NCBI GenBank assembly: GCA_036346205.1
Contig: JARFJB010000939.1
Span: 543,001 to 607,000, forward strand
Direction: 5' to 3'
Source: Vesta saturnalis
Taxonomy: Eukaryota > Arthropoda > Insecta > Coleoptera > Lampyridae
Length of the DNA: 64,000 nt
Shown here: piece after piece, positions 47,831 through 57,173 of the stretch
Layout of the letters: every line of letters begins with the position of its first letter
How positions within the stretch are numbered: position 1 is the stretch's first letter
The notes under the pieces: model-generated
Databases searched by the model: none
What the model was told of the DNA's origin: nothing
What the model saw: only the letters and a program-made list of their open reading frames with translations
Position numbers and translations under genes: made by a program

Positions 47831-49435
47831 CTTTATTGAATCAATTAACCCAAAAAAATTTGTAACATATTTGATTTCAGGGATCATAATTGTTAACATC
47901 ATCGTGAACTTGTAATATACTCAACAATTGTAGTTTTTGATGAAAGTTGTTGACCAGTAGTCAAAATTTGATGTTTCAGATTTATCAGTTCTTCTTTTTT
48001 CATTTTGAAATCTGAATAATTTTATATATGTACGTTTACTGAGTTTTTGGCAATTAAAAAATGCAAGTTTTACCTACTTGAGTTTAATTTAGGAAACGTA
48101 CTTCTACATTAGAAAAATCCATTACTGTTTCCATTAGTGTTGTAATTACCATCTCGTGAATTATTTCCGCAAAAGAGATTAGACGTAACAATTTCAATTA
48201 AAAGTCTTTAATCACTGCGAAGATCTCTAGCGAAATAAATTTTAAACGTTTATAGAAATACCTTTTTGCCCATTAAATATGTGAAATGTAAAAACTAAAA
48301 ATAAATTGTCTAACTGTTACCTATTGAATTTGGCCTAAAAAATATGTAATCCTTATAAAAATTCAATAAAGCCCGCCATTAAAAAAAGACGACGTAAATA
48401 CTCAGTGAAACAGGGGTAGATTGACCATAAGGGTGTGTGGGTGATGCCCCGGTAGCATGAACTTAGAATTTATGGGCCGGTGGAATATTGTGAGGGTTGG
48501 TGGCGTAAATGTAGTGCGGAGGGTACTTGTATGGGTTTTGTTTTATGTTACTACTTTTCCAACGGCGTTAAGATGCGTTCGCAACGAAATAGAAGGGGGT
48601 GGTTTACACTGATACCATGTAAAGTTCTGTTATAACAACCACTTAATTATATAATCAATTGATTATTTTACCACATTAGTCCACTGTACAAGTACTTATT
48701 TATTCTAGTAGCCAAAGATTTAGAGCCAAGCGGCGTACATTATTAATTTTGGCTGCAGTAATTAATACTTATCGGATGTACAATACTTTCATACAGTCAT
48801 CATTTTTCAGTTAAAAACTATTATTAACATATTTTCTGGTAAATTAAACTTTCAAGCTCAAATATGAATCAGATTTTCAAATTTAATAACTTAATTGTTG
48901 AAATAAAGATGGGTAATCTCGGAAAAACGGTTAAATTAATATACAATTTTCGCCTTCAACAATTAGTATTCTAGTCATACCTGTTAATTATTCAAATTTA
49001 GACCATTCATTGCTTTAAACGTGACAATCATTCAATGCTGTTAAATCAACCTTTTCAAATTTCACTTTGAAACATAAAAATTAAGAAATTATTTAACTCG
49101 TCTTCGATGTAGAATAAATGGTAAAATCTGAAGTGTGTCATATCAATCTAAATCATATGAACGCATTTATTAGATAAGCTTTACAACCATTTATCATAAT
49201 CTTAAATTCCTCGCCAAAATCAGTTTTACAAATTGGTAAGAACAGTAACTGTGCTTATTCACTTTAGTTTGCGATTCCATAGAGGAAACAAAAGTTTAAT
49301 TCACAATTAATTATTCCATAAATTTGAGCTTAACCTATTAATAGTGTTACGTTCGGTAACAATTAGTATTACTTTCTATATAAATCAACTAGAAATATGA
49401 AAAGATTTCTACAATGTACATAATATACAGGATGT
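47831..49435. other. unannotated AT-rich DNA
   Basis: No gene or element end is recognised on either strand. Confidence 0.45.
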
Positions 49436-49589
49436 GGCGCGAAGAGTTTTGATTAAAAGTAATGGCGGATACAGTTATGTTAAAAATCTGACATTACGAA
49501 GCTGTAGGTTTTGAATGACGCTGAGTTCAAATATAATATTGTCCTGAATGTGGCACTTCCGGTTATGCCGGAAGTAGACGTCAACTTTC

Positions 49590-50132
49590 TTATTTTAAAT
49601 GAAACCTAATATTTTTTATTTTAATAAATTTTAATGCTAAAATTTTATCGTCTTTTATTGCACAAAAAACATTAAAACTCCAACTATCTTGGAAATAACG
49701 TTCTCTACAAACATGTGGATTTTCATTAGACCAAAAATGGGAATTATGTCGATTAAATAATCCATTTTTGCTAAACTTTGCTTCATCACGCCATATAACT
49801 TTTTTTATGAAGTTTTCATCCTCTTGGGTTTTCATTAAAAACCATTCACAGAATTCTACCCTTCGAGGAAGATCACCTAATTGTAAGTGTTGCACCAAAT
49901 GATATGAAAATGGTTTCCATTTGTGTTTTTTTAAAATGCGATGAATTGTTCTCGTCGACAAAGTAAGATCTCTCTCACAATCTCTAATGGAGGCATTTGG
50001 AGAGGCCGTAAAATAACCCACAACATAAATTCCGTTTATGTCACTGTCCACTAGTGGTTTATTTGTATTAATTTTTGTCTTAAATTGACCAAACTGACGG
50101 CAGTTTTTAAGCAACCTTCTTACATTCAACAA
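49590..50132 (-). pseudogene. mariner/IS630 transposase, middle part only
   Basis: One uninterrupted frame: LLKNCRQFGQFKTKI, NKPLVDSDINGIYVVG, NASIRDCERDLTLSTRTIHR (HTH), LKKHKWKPFSYHLVQHLQ, LPRRVEFCEWFL, FIKKVIWRDEAKFSKNGLFN (first catalytic Asp) and SNENPHVCRERYFQD, then a short tail and a stop next to the arm. The frame starts at TTG, so the DUF4817 domain is missing, and the second and third catalytic residues are deleted. The junction with the arm is clean and the frame is open for 180 codons, which suggests a fairly young internal deletion. Confidence 0.82.
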
Positions 50133-50432
50133 TTCTATTACACTCGCCGTAAATAATAATAAGATTTAAAAAATCATCATTAGTAAATCCTACATTTGCT
50201 ATTATTTACTATGAAATACAAACTGGTAAAGAAAACTGTCAAAACAACATAAACAATTAACGTTCTAACTATCAAATCTTTGACAGCCACCCTTTACTAA
50301 TGTTGAAATAATTAAGTGTTGTTATGTTTTAACTAAGATAATGAAATATCTCAAAAGTGGTTGGATTTAGGTATAGGGAATACTGATACCAAACGAATTG
50401 GCTTAAAAAAAACAGCGGAAAATGTAATAAAA

Positions 50433-50503
50433 TACAGGGTGTTCTATTTAAAGTAAATGATTTAAATTGTGCATGTTGGCGGCTAAGTTTAAAACACCCT
50501 GTA
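50433..50503. repeat. 71-bp nested inverted unit
   Basis: This begins TACAGGGTGTTCTATTTAAA and ends TTTAAAACACCCTGTA. It sits inside the 49436-50925 element, between the deleted transposase and the right arm. Confidence 0.75.
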
Positions 50504-51253
50504 TGAAATATCAATGAGATGGATGGAGTTAGCGGGCAAGCGCTTTGTTGTTTATTGGTTACAATTTCACGTCACTAGCTTCGTTATTAATGGAGATATC
50601 GTTATTCAATGTGGACTGGGATTTTTTCAAAATTAAAAAAAAAATCGAAATATCTCGAGAATACTTCATTTTTGGTACAGGACATTGTGCACAAATTTTA
50701 TCTAGAATTTCATGTAGAATTCGAAAATAAAATAAAAAATATTAGGTTCCATTTAAAATAACAAAGTTGACGTCTACTTCCGGCATAACCGGAAGTGCCA
50801 CATTTAGGACAATATTATATTTGAACTCAGCGTCATCCAAAACCTACAGCTTCGTAATTTCAGATTTTTAATATAACTGTATCCGTCATTACGTTTAATC
50901 AAAACTCTTCGCGCCACACCCTATATAGTCTTCATTTTGCCAATGAAAACTTTGAATTTTTAAATATCACTATTCTCTGAGAAATTTTTAATCGTCACTG
51001 AACGGGCCATACACACAGTTACATGGGCGATACTTGTATCGTCACTTAGGTTTCATGATGCATGTTGCAGCGTGTATGGTAGGGCTGCAGTGAAATTATC
51101 AGGTGGTGGCGGAACTGGTTGCAGAATCACGTTCAACCGGGATGCCTTGCTACCGCGCAGCTGAAACTGATGCAAGTCTCAACGTGTATGTCGCCAAAAC
51201 ATTCCTATGTCGTATAGAGATACTGATACAGACTACAATAATTATTAACGAAA

Positions 51254-51699
51254 ATGGAGAGTGATCGTGAATTTTTAGAACAGTTCATACATATTTATCA
51301 CGTGAACCCATGCTTATGGGACACCAAGTGTAAAGATTACTTGAACAAACAATTAAGGAACGATGCTTACGACAAACTCGTCAATATCCAAATGCTAATA
51401 AGGAATTTGTGATCAAAAAAATATACAGTCTAGGATGCTGCTTTAGAAGAGAACTGAAGAAAGTTCAAGAGTCCCAGAGAACTGGAACATCAACAGATGA
51501 CGTGTACATCCCAACTCATTGGTACTACGATCTGGTTAGTTTCATAACCGACACGGAAATACCTAGAAAGGGAAGATCAAATCTAAAATTTCAAAATTCA
51601 AGAGATCCGGTAGACGTAGATACTTATGGTTTTTATTTTCACGAAAATGTTTTACGTAATAATACCATATTTAACTTAAATTACTTCATGGAATTTTGA
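51254..51699 (+). pseudogene. Harbinger MADF-domain protein, N-terminal block
   Basis: The ATG at 51254 starts MESDREFLEQFIHIYHVNP, CLWDTKCKDYLNKQ and AYDKLVNIQ. After a frameshift near 51390 come NKEFVIKKIYSLGCCFRREL, KKVQESQRTG and TDDVYIPTHWYYDLVSFITD, then IPRKGRSNL. This is the MADF pattern (FIxxYxxxPCLWD...YK...A...I, then KxLRxxFxRELKK and WYYDxLxFL). The protein is the usual DNA-binding partner of the transposase. The frame beyond about 51600 is not conserved, and a donor-like CCG/GTAGAC lies near 51607, so an intron could begin there. Confidence 0.82.
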
Positions 51700-51765
51700 G
51701 TATTTTATATCCTTGTGGGAATGCCATTCTATTTTGAAAACGCACACTTCCTTCATTGGTGAAAT

Positions 51766-51771
<6 letters not shown>

Positions 51772-51825
<54 letters not shown>
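51772..51825. repeat. (TA)n microsatellite
   Basis: A TA tract inside the Harbinger element, between the MADF block and the transposase C-terminal block. Confidence 0.95.
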
Positions 51826-51828
<3 letters not shown>

Positions 51829-51919
51829 TGCCTGCTTTCCCGAATCAGAACTTGTTCTAGGTGTTCGTTGCAGCGGTATTAAATTATTTTTTGCTCATCA
51901 TTCTCCAGAGGCTAAAATG

Positions 51920-52284
51920 CCAAAGGCATTTTCAACTATTCGTCTGGCATGAGATAATCTATAATTAAAGATTCTTCTCTTGACAACTCGTGTCTTTGTG
52001 GATAGGGTTTCAATAGGTTTTCTAGAAGTGAGAAAGCTTCGTCTCCAATGAAAGCATAATGCAATTTGTACACCGTTTCCATCTGAGACTCTTCCATTTA
52101 TTCCAGTATACATCATAATGAATTCGTAGTTAGCGTTGACTATTGCTAGCAAAACAGTACTGTAGTTTCCTTTATAATTAAAAAAATAGGATCCACTGTT
52201 ATGAGGCTCTACTATATTTATGTTTTTCATCAGCTATTTTAATCCAGGTTTCTTCATGTTCGGGAACTGTAAAACTAACAATAT
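51920..52284 (-). pseudogene. Harbinger transposase (DDE_Tnp_4), C-terminal block
   Basis: Minus-strand frames give TVPEHEETWIKIADE, then a deletion that removes the first catalytic Asp region (GxIDGKH), then INIVEPHNSGSYFFNYKG, VLLAIVNANYEF and INGRVSDG (second catalytic Asp). A shifted frame gives YAFIGDEAFSLLENLLKPY (third acidic residue), and then IFNYRLSHARRIVENAFGIL and a stop. The order is typical for the family. Two or three frameshifts and one deletion make it inactive. Confidence 0.85.
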
Positions 52285-52300
52285 TGTTAGATTTTACAGT
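52266..52300. promoter_or_regulatory. 35-bp near-palindrome with splice-acceptor-like ends on both strands
   Basis: The left half is ACTGTAAAACTAACAATA. The right half repeats it inversely with one extra A (TATTGTTAGATTTTACAGT). Read on either strand it gives TTGTTAG(A)TTTTACAG, a pyrimidine-rich run ending in CAG. The minus-strand transposase C-terminal block and the plus-strand MADF C-terminal block start just after it on their own strands. Confidence 0.5.
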
Positions 52301-52329
52301 AATACCGATTGAAATGGTTTTAATAACTT

Positions 52330-52674
52330 TCACAACGTTGTTGACGAAGATGAAGAAAGTATTGACGATAATCAACCAGTTACGTCTCCTCAAAGTCAAA
52401 TTTCTCGTCCTTCGTCGTCTCAAACTGTGCTGTCAGAGTCAGGACCAGCGTCTACACCATCTTCAAGTCGAAAACGTGCTTCTATTGCGGGTCAAAAATC
52501 TGCATACGACTTGAAAATGTTGAATACGGAACATCGTATAATAGCAGAAAAACTTCAACAAATTGAGCAAACTGACTCCACAGTCATATGTCCAACTGAA
52601 TTCGCAAGGACTCCAAGTGATTCGCAGTTCTATCAAGCAAGGCAGTCACAGTCAGAAGGAGAAGCCCCAAGTTA
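52330..52674 (+). pseudogene. Harbinger MADF-protein, C-terminal block
   Basis: The frame reads FHNVVDEDEESIDDNQPVT, PQSQISRPSSSQT, ASTPSSSRKRAS and QKSAYDLKMLNTEHRI, then IAEKLQQIEQTDS and a stop at 52672. An acidic stretch, a Ser/Pro linker and a short helical C-terminus are usual for the tails of MADF partner proteins. It is open from about 52327 to the stop. Upstream, one TGA (about 52310) lies in this frame, so either a later acceptor was used or the junction is mutated. Confidence 0.65.
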
Positions 52675-52703
52675 AATAAACTAAAGTGTACTTATTGAAC
52701 TCG

Positions 52704-52740
52704 TTATACAGGGTGTTTCAATTTATAGTAACAGGACTTT
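52704..52740. repeat. isolated TACAGGGTG-type end
   Basis: TATACAGGGTGTTTCAATTT stands alone inside the Harbinger element, a single end of the mariner-type family without a visible partner. Confidence 0.5.
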
Positions 52741-52794
52741 AACAACAGCGAATATAAGACCTTTTTTAACGTAGGAAAGTTCCTACATTTAAGT

Positions 52795-53190
52795 ATTCAT
52801 GTTACAGGTCTTTAAAAATTGCTGTACAAGTCTCTGGTATAATTTGACCAAGTAACTGAGGAGAAATTGGTGTGGAAAACTTTAAATCCTCATATGTATT
52901 ACCAGTAGCGAAATGCAAGACGCCTTTCTTTAGCAGTAACTGCAGATCGCATTCCAGTGTGTTTTTTTCTCAATTCTGGGTGGAATTTTCTCTAACAAAT
53001 TATTAAACAAATCATTATCCATTCGCAGGTAGTTTTTTAAATCCATGGGTTTGTTTATTTCAAGCTCTCGTAACAATTTATTGTTTCCAAATGTATTTAT
53101 GTTAAGTAGCCTAGTTTTACTTTCTTTTGATTTTGTTTTTCTTACTTATGTTCGGTATTAGCGCTACGCTAATAGCAATTAAAACTTCAA
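52795..53190 (-). pseudogene. Harbinger transposase, N-terminal block
   Basis: Minus-strand frames give RLLNINTFGNNKLLRELE, DLKNYLRMDNDLFNNLLEK and IPPRIEKKTHW. A shift gives GMRSAVTAKERRLAFRYW. A second shift gives ATGNTYEDLKFSTPISPQLL, then GQIIPETCTAIFKDL. These are the helices that precede the DDE core in Harbinger transposases (YLRMxxxxFxxLL..., ATGxSFxDLxFxTxIS...IIxETC). A GT follows directly (CTGTAACATG), which could be a splice donor. The rest of the protein lies beyond the MADF block, at 51920-52284. Confidence 0.83.
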
Positions 53191-53345
53191 TTGGCAAATG
53201 AGGCAAATCCATGATATGTACATGTCCACGGTCAAAACTACAATACGCGGTATCACTGATGGTCATTGTGTGTGACCGTCTGATGCCTTGATGCACATTT
53301 TATGAAACACGTGTATCGCTACATGTAACTGTGTGTATAGTGCGC

Positions 53346-54103
53346 TGTCGCAACTTCGATTTTTACTTTACTGGGACAAAGCTCAAAATTTGTTCTTGCA
53401 CTCTTCTGAAACAAAATGGCTTAACCCTAAAGAAATGTTACTCTAGCGAATTTCTATAATCGATCGAGGATTTGTCGGATATAGAAACTTCCCATTCGAT
53501 GAAGTAACGCTTACAAAGTTGTCTCAAACGTTATTTTGGACGGACATAAGGAACCAAATTTTATAAGGTAGAGCACATGTGGAAATATTCTCACCCAAGT
53601 TATATTAATTAATTTGAAGAACTTTTCTGGGGAAAAAAATTTTTATCTGTAAAATGTATAAAATGTTAAATTAACTACGAACGAACATGTTCTGACGAAT
53701 AAATAATCTTTGAAATGTAACTGGGGGATCGAATATTCTATGTGTTGTTTCAACCTTTTAAGAGTAGGGCACATTAATGATGATTTTCGCTGTAGGTAGT
53801 GTTAAACTTTTTTTGGTGAAATTGGCGGGCTAATAAAATAACATGTATATCCAATAGCCGGATGTATTTTTGTTTGCTCTATAACTATTTTTTTATAATT
53901 AACACTCTAAGTAAGGGGCTAACGCCAACCTCGAAATTAAGGCACATTTAAGGCGACTTTCGTTTATGTGCTTAACATAAATGGTTACCTTGATTATATA
54001 TGCTTTTGCTTAATGCTTTTGCAATTTAAGTTTACTTGTATTGTACAGTGAGTGTGCCTTTCTTTACAATTTTATGAAAAATTATTTTTTGTTTCATTCT
54101 GTA
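53346..54103. other. unannotated AT-rich DNA
   Basis: No gene or repeat is recognised. Confidence 0.45.
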
Positions 54104-54469
54104 TTAACCCATTCGAGTACACTGTATAAAATAGCATGATTATGCTACCTGTGCAAAAATAAACAATGTTCAAATACGCCAAGTTGTTCATTTAGAAGCA
54201 GCAAGTCACCACGTGCATCAAGAAATATATGTTAGTGCGGTTTAGTGAATGTGAAAGGTTTGCAATCTTTGAATTGATAACTTCCAGCTTACTGGTAAGT
54301 TGATAGTTTGTTTTAGTGTTTTTTTCCTAAAATAACAATTAATAATATTCATATGTTGTTGTTTACTGGGGTTAGTTACTTCATTTTTGTACTGTAGTTT
54401 GAATATTTATTTCTAAACAACTGCAATATCGACATTTCTTACTGTACCCATTTGAGTACAATGGGTTAA
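54104..54469. mobile_element. 366-bp piggyBac-like unit at the head of piggyBac 2
   Basis: It begins TTAACCCATTCGAGTACACT and ends GTACCCATTTGAGTACAATG followed by GGTTAA. TTAA is therefore present at both ends, with inverted CCCATTyGAGTACA. It could be a complete short MITE, or the 5' end of piggyBac 2 with an inner inverted copy of its terminus. Confidence 0.65.
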
Positions 54470-54515
54470 TCCGAGACAAATCATTCAAGATGTTAGTTTG
54501 GATTATTATTTACAG

Positions 54516-55877
54516 ATGGATCTTGAAAACCTAGATAAACTCATAAGCGTGTCTACTTTTTATAGAAGAACGTACTCTCGATGATAATATTGCCTTTCCT
54601 ACCGATGTTACTGGATCCATAGAAGTTCGTTTTGAGTCTGAATCCAATTCAGTGGATTTCGAAGATGAGGAATGGAATATTCCTTTGGCTGAACCAAAAA
54701 GTACTAAAAACATACGCAATGCCGTTAAGTTGGAACTGAAGATTTTACTAATATTTCTAGGCCGAGTTCACGATCGCCTATAGAACCAACCCGGTTGAAA
54801 TTTTTGAAAAATTTTGGAGCACGGATGTATATGATCATATTTTGAGACAAACAAATATCTATGCAACGCAAAAAAACGGCCATTCATTTTTTGTGTCCCG
54901 TACTGACATGAAATCGTTTATTGGTATTCTTTTACTCACGGGATATCACAAACTTCCTCGTGGACGGTTGTATTGGAGGTTAGATGATGATTTCATGTGC
55001 CACTTGTTTCAAAGAAACAAGAAATGAAAAAATATATTCTCTTGGCGGACAATAATATGTTAGATAAAGATGATAAAATGTCAAAAATCCGACCACTCAT
55101 AAATTTATTGAATCAAAGGTTTCGACAGTGGGGAATACTTCATCAAAACCTATCAATCGATGAAGCTATGGTGAAACACTCTGCAAAGCAATATATCGAA
55201 GGAAAACCTGTGCGCTTCAGTTACAAGGATTGGATACTGTGTAGCTCCAGTGAACACTGCTATGCATTCCACACATACTGTGGGGCAAGAAAAAGATGTA
55301 TCTAACAGATCACCTGCCCTGCCATTAGGTTCTACGGTAGTGTTGGATTTACTAAAAGTTATTGCTGTTTCGTTATACCACATTATTTTTTTTAATTACT
55401 TTAGCAGCCACGCACTTTTAAAAACATTGCGGGATAATGGACAAAGGGCAACAGGAACCATCAGAGACAATACGACTAAAAAGTGTCCGTTTACAGACAC
55501 AAAGACTTTTCTCAAGTAAGGAAGAGTTTACTATGTAAAATTATATGACAGTAATTTATTATTACTCTACGTCCATTGGAAGGATAATAATAATTATGGT
55601 TACGACTCTGTGGAACTCTTGGCAACTGTCAAACGATGGTTTTCAGTAGAAAAAAAGGAAATAGCCGTACCGCATCTAGGACTGTACAAAAATTACAATA
55701 AATTTATCTTGTTCTGTTCCTAAGAATGTCCGAAAGCACGCAGGAGGACATTTTCTGTAGAAGCTTGATAAACAACTTAGGTGTGTTCAGTGCCATCAAA
55801 GAGCAAGGTGGTGTTGCAGCGAGTCTAAAATTACGTTAAGCTTAGAAAGAAATCGCTGTGAACTTTATCATTGGTAA
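54516..55877 (+). pseudogene. piggyBac transposase, PGBD2/3-like, with C-terminal cysteine domain
   Basis: ATG at 54516, preceded by TTATTTACAG, a possible acceptor of a 5' UTR intron. Conserved pieces: DVYDHILRQTNIYATQKN, DMKSFIGILLLTGYHKLPRG, YWRLDDDFMCHL and LADNNMLDKDDKMSKIRPL. They continue as FRQWGILHQNLSIDEAMVKH (catalytic Asp), YIEGKPVRFSYKDWILCSSS and AFHTYCG, then after shifts LYVHWKDNNNYGYDSVELLA, VPHLGLYKNYNKF, and LRCVQCHQRARWCC and RCELYHW. The last part is the Cys-rich domain of this transposase family. About six frameshifts or stops are present, most of them in the N-terminal and late-middle parts. Confidence 0.88.
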
Positions 55878-55967
55878 AATTGTGTCAGTATTTCAAACAT
55901 TACTTTTATTTTCTATGTGTAAAGTACTTGGTCATTTGGTTCCATTGCAACCATATGAGTACATATC

Positions 55968-57173
55968 TACAGGGTGTATGATATATGACTCCCTGTTTTT
56001 AAATTGTTGTAACTTCTTCAATTGTGAACCAATTCTTTTAGAACAACTTTTGTTAGAAACAGCACTCTTTGAAGATGCATTTAACATATTTTCCTTTGTT
56101 AAGTTGAAAAATGCCGCCGTTTTTGAATGTGGAAGACAGAGCTCGAATAGTCGCCAGGTTTGAGGTGTGGTCTTGGTACAACGTTGGTGGACAAGGGAGC
56201 GTGGTATTCATGCGACACTTGATCCCAAGACAATTAAAAACTGTCACCATAAATTGATCACAATTGGTTCTGTTAAGGACATTCACAGACCTGGACGTCG
56301 TTCAGCATCCCGAACATTGCAGTGGCCAATGAAATGTTCACCAGAAGTCCATCAAAATCTGTGCGTGCCGTGGTCAGAGAAAGTGGTCATTATGCATTTC
56401 AAACAATTTTGAAAAAAGATCTGTATTTTAAACCCTAGAAACATCATTATGTTCAAGAAATTACCCAAGAAGGCTGTAATAGACGAATGGAATTTGCTGA
56501 GATAATGTTGTCTTGGCAAGAAGATTGGCCAAAAAATATCATTTGGAGTGATGAGGCTTTGGTGGATTTGTGAACATACAATTGTCGTTACTGGGCGTTG
56601 GATAATCCACATAAATGTGTTGAAAAGGCCCAGGGCGCGATAAAGTGACTGTGGGGTACGGTTTAACTTCTACGAGAATTGTTGGACATTTTATCCTAAG
56701 AACCACAATGAACGCTGATCGATATCTGGACATGCTGGAGAACCAAGTGTTGCCAGTGATATCTCAATGGAATATGCCCAACTTGCATTTTATACAAGAT
56801 GGACCACCTCCATATTGTGCTAACGACGTCAGAAATTGGCTTCCTGAGCATTTCGCTGGGAAATGGATAGGAAGGAGTAGATCGTATGATTGGCCTGCCC
56901 GCAGCCCAGATCTCAGGCTTTGAAATATTGACGCACTTGAACAAACAATTGCAGACGTAATTGGTAACATACCGTCCCGCATGTTGCAGGCAGCACTTGA
57001 TGACGTTCCTAAAAGGTTACAGAAGTGTGTGCAAAATGCAGCAGCCTATGTCGAATTTTAAACACAGATTTGGAAACCTCATAGACTTACAATTGTATTG
57101 TTTGTTAAATCATGTATTTGTGACAAAAAAATAGTTCTAACAGTTTAAAAATAGGGAGTTATATATCTATTTA
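55968..57173 (+). mobile_element. mariner/IS630-type element inserted at the end of piggyBac 2
   Basis: The left end is TACAGGGTGTATGATATATG, then ACTCCCTGTTTTTAAA. The right end is TTTAAAAATAGGGAGTTATA, then TATCTATTTA, the inverse with a mutated terminus. The length is about 1.2 kb, with a transposase filling most of it. Confidence 0.8.
56111..57061 (+). pseudogene. IS630-type transposase, fairly well preserved
   Basis: ATG start: MPPFLNVEDRARIVARFEV. After small shifts come TRERGIHATLDPKTIKNCHH, GSVKDIHRPGRRSASRT, EMFTRSPSKSVRAVVRES, ILKKDLYFKP and RMEFAEIMLSWQEDWPKNII. Then WSDEA (first Asp), NCRYWALDNPHKCVEK, VTVGYGLTSTRIVGHFI, MNADRYLDMLENQVLP, FIQDGPPPYCANDVRNWLPE (second Asp), FAGKWIGR and WPARSPDL, where about 30 residues of the third catalytic region are missing. 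The end reads IADVIGNIPSRMLQAALDD, RLQKCVQNAAAYVEF and stop. It belongs to a lineage without the DUF4817 N-terminus, distinct from the other mariner-type copies here. Confidence 0.87.

Larger units (their letters stand above)
49436..50925 (-). mobile_element. mariner/IS630-type deletion derivative with palindromes in both arms
   Basis: The left end is TACAGGATGTGGCGCGAAG and the right end is CTTCGCGCCACACCCTATA. The arms (about 180-190 bp) share ACGAAGCTGTAGGTTTTG, CAGTTCAAATATAATATTG-type sequence and a short internal palindrome. Total length is about 1490 bp. A partial transposase frame is on the minus strand, and a nested 71-bp inverted unit (50433-50503) lies inside. Confidence 0.88.
51003..53345. 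mobile_element. PIF/Harbinger-type element with MADF partner gene
   Basis: The ends share CCATACACACAGTTACATG (left, about 51007) and CATGTAACTGTGTGTATAG (right, about 53322), then GCGATAC and its inverse, then a TTTCAT segment. Inside are both genes typical of Harbinger: a MADF (Myb/SANT-like) DNA-binding protein on + and a DDE_Tnp_4 transposase on -. Their coding blocks alternate along the element. A (TA)n tract (51772-51825) and one TACAGGGTGTTTC fragment (52704) have since been added. Confidence 0.85.
54104..55967 (+). mobile_element. piggyBac-type element 2
   Basis: The left end is TTAACCCATTCGAGTAC and the transposase lies at 54516-55877. A direct-orientation CCATATGAGTACA motif at about 55949 resembles the terminus. 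The IS630-type element begins at 55968, so the original right end may be displaced or lost. Confidence 0.65.
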
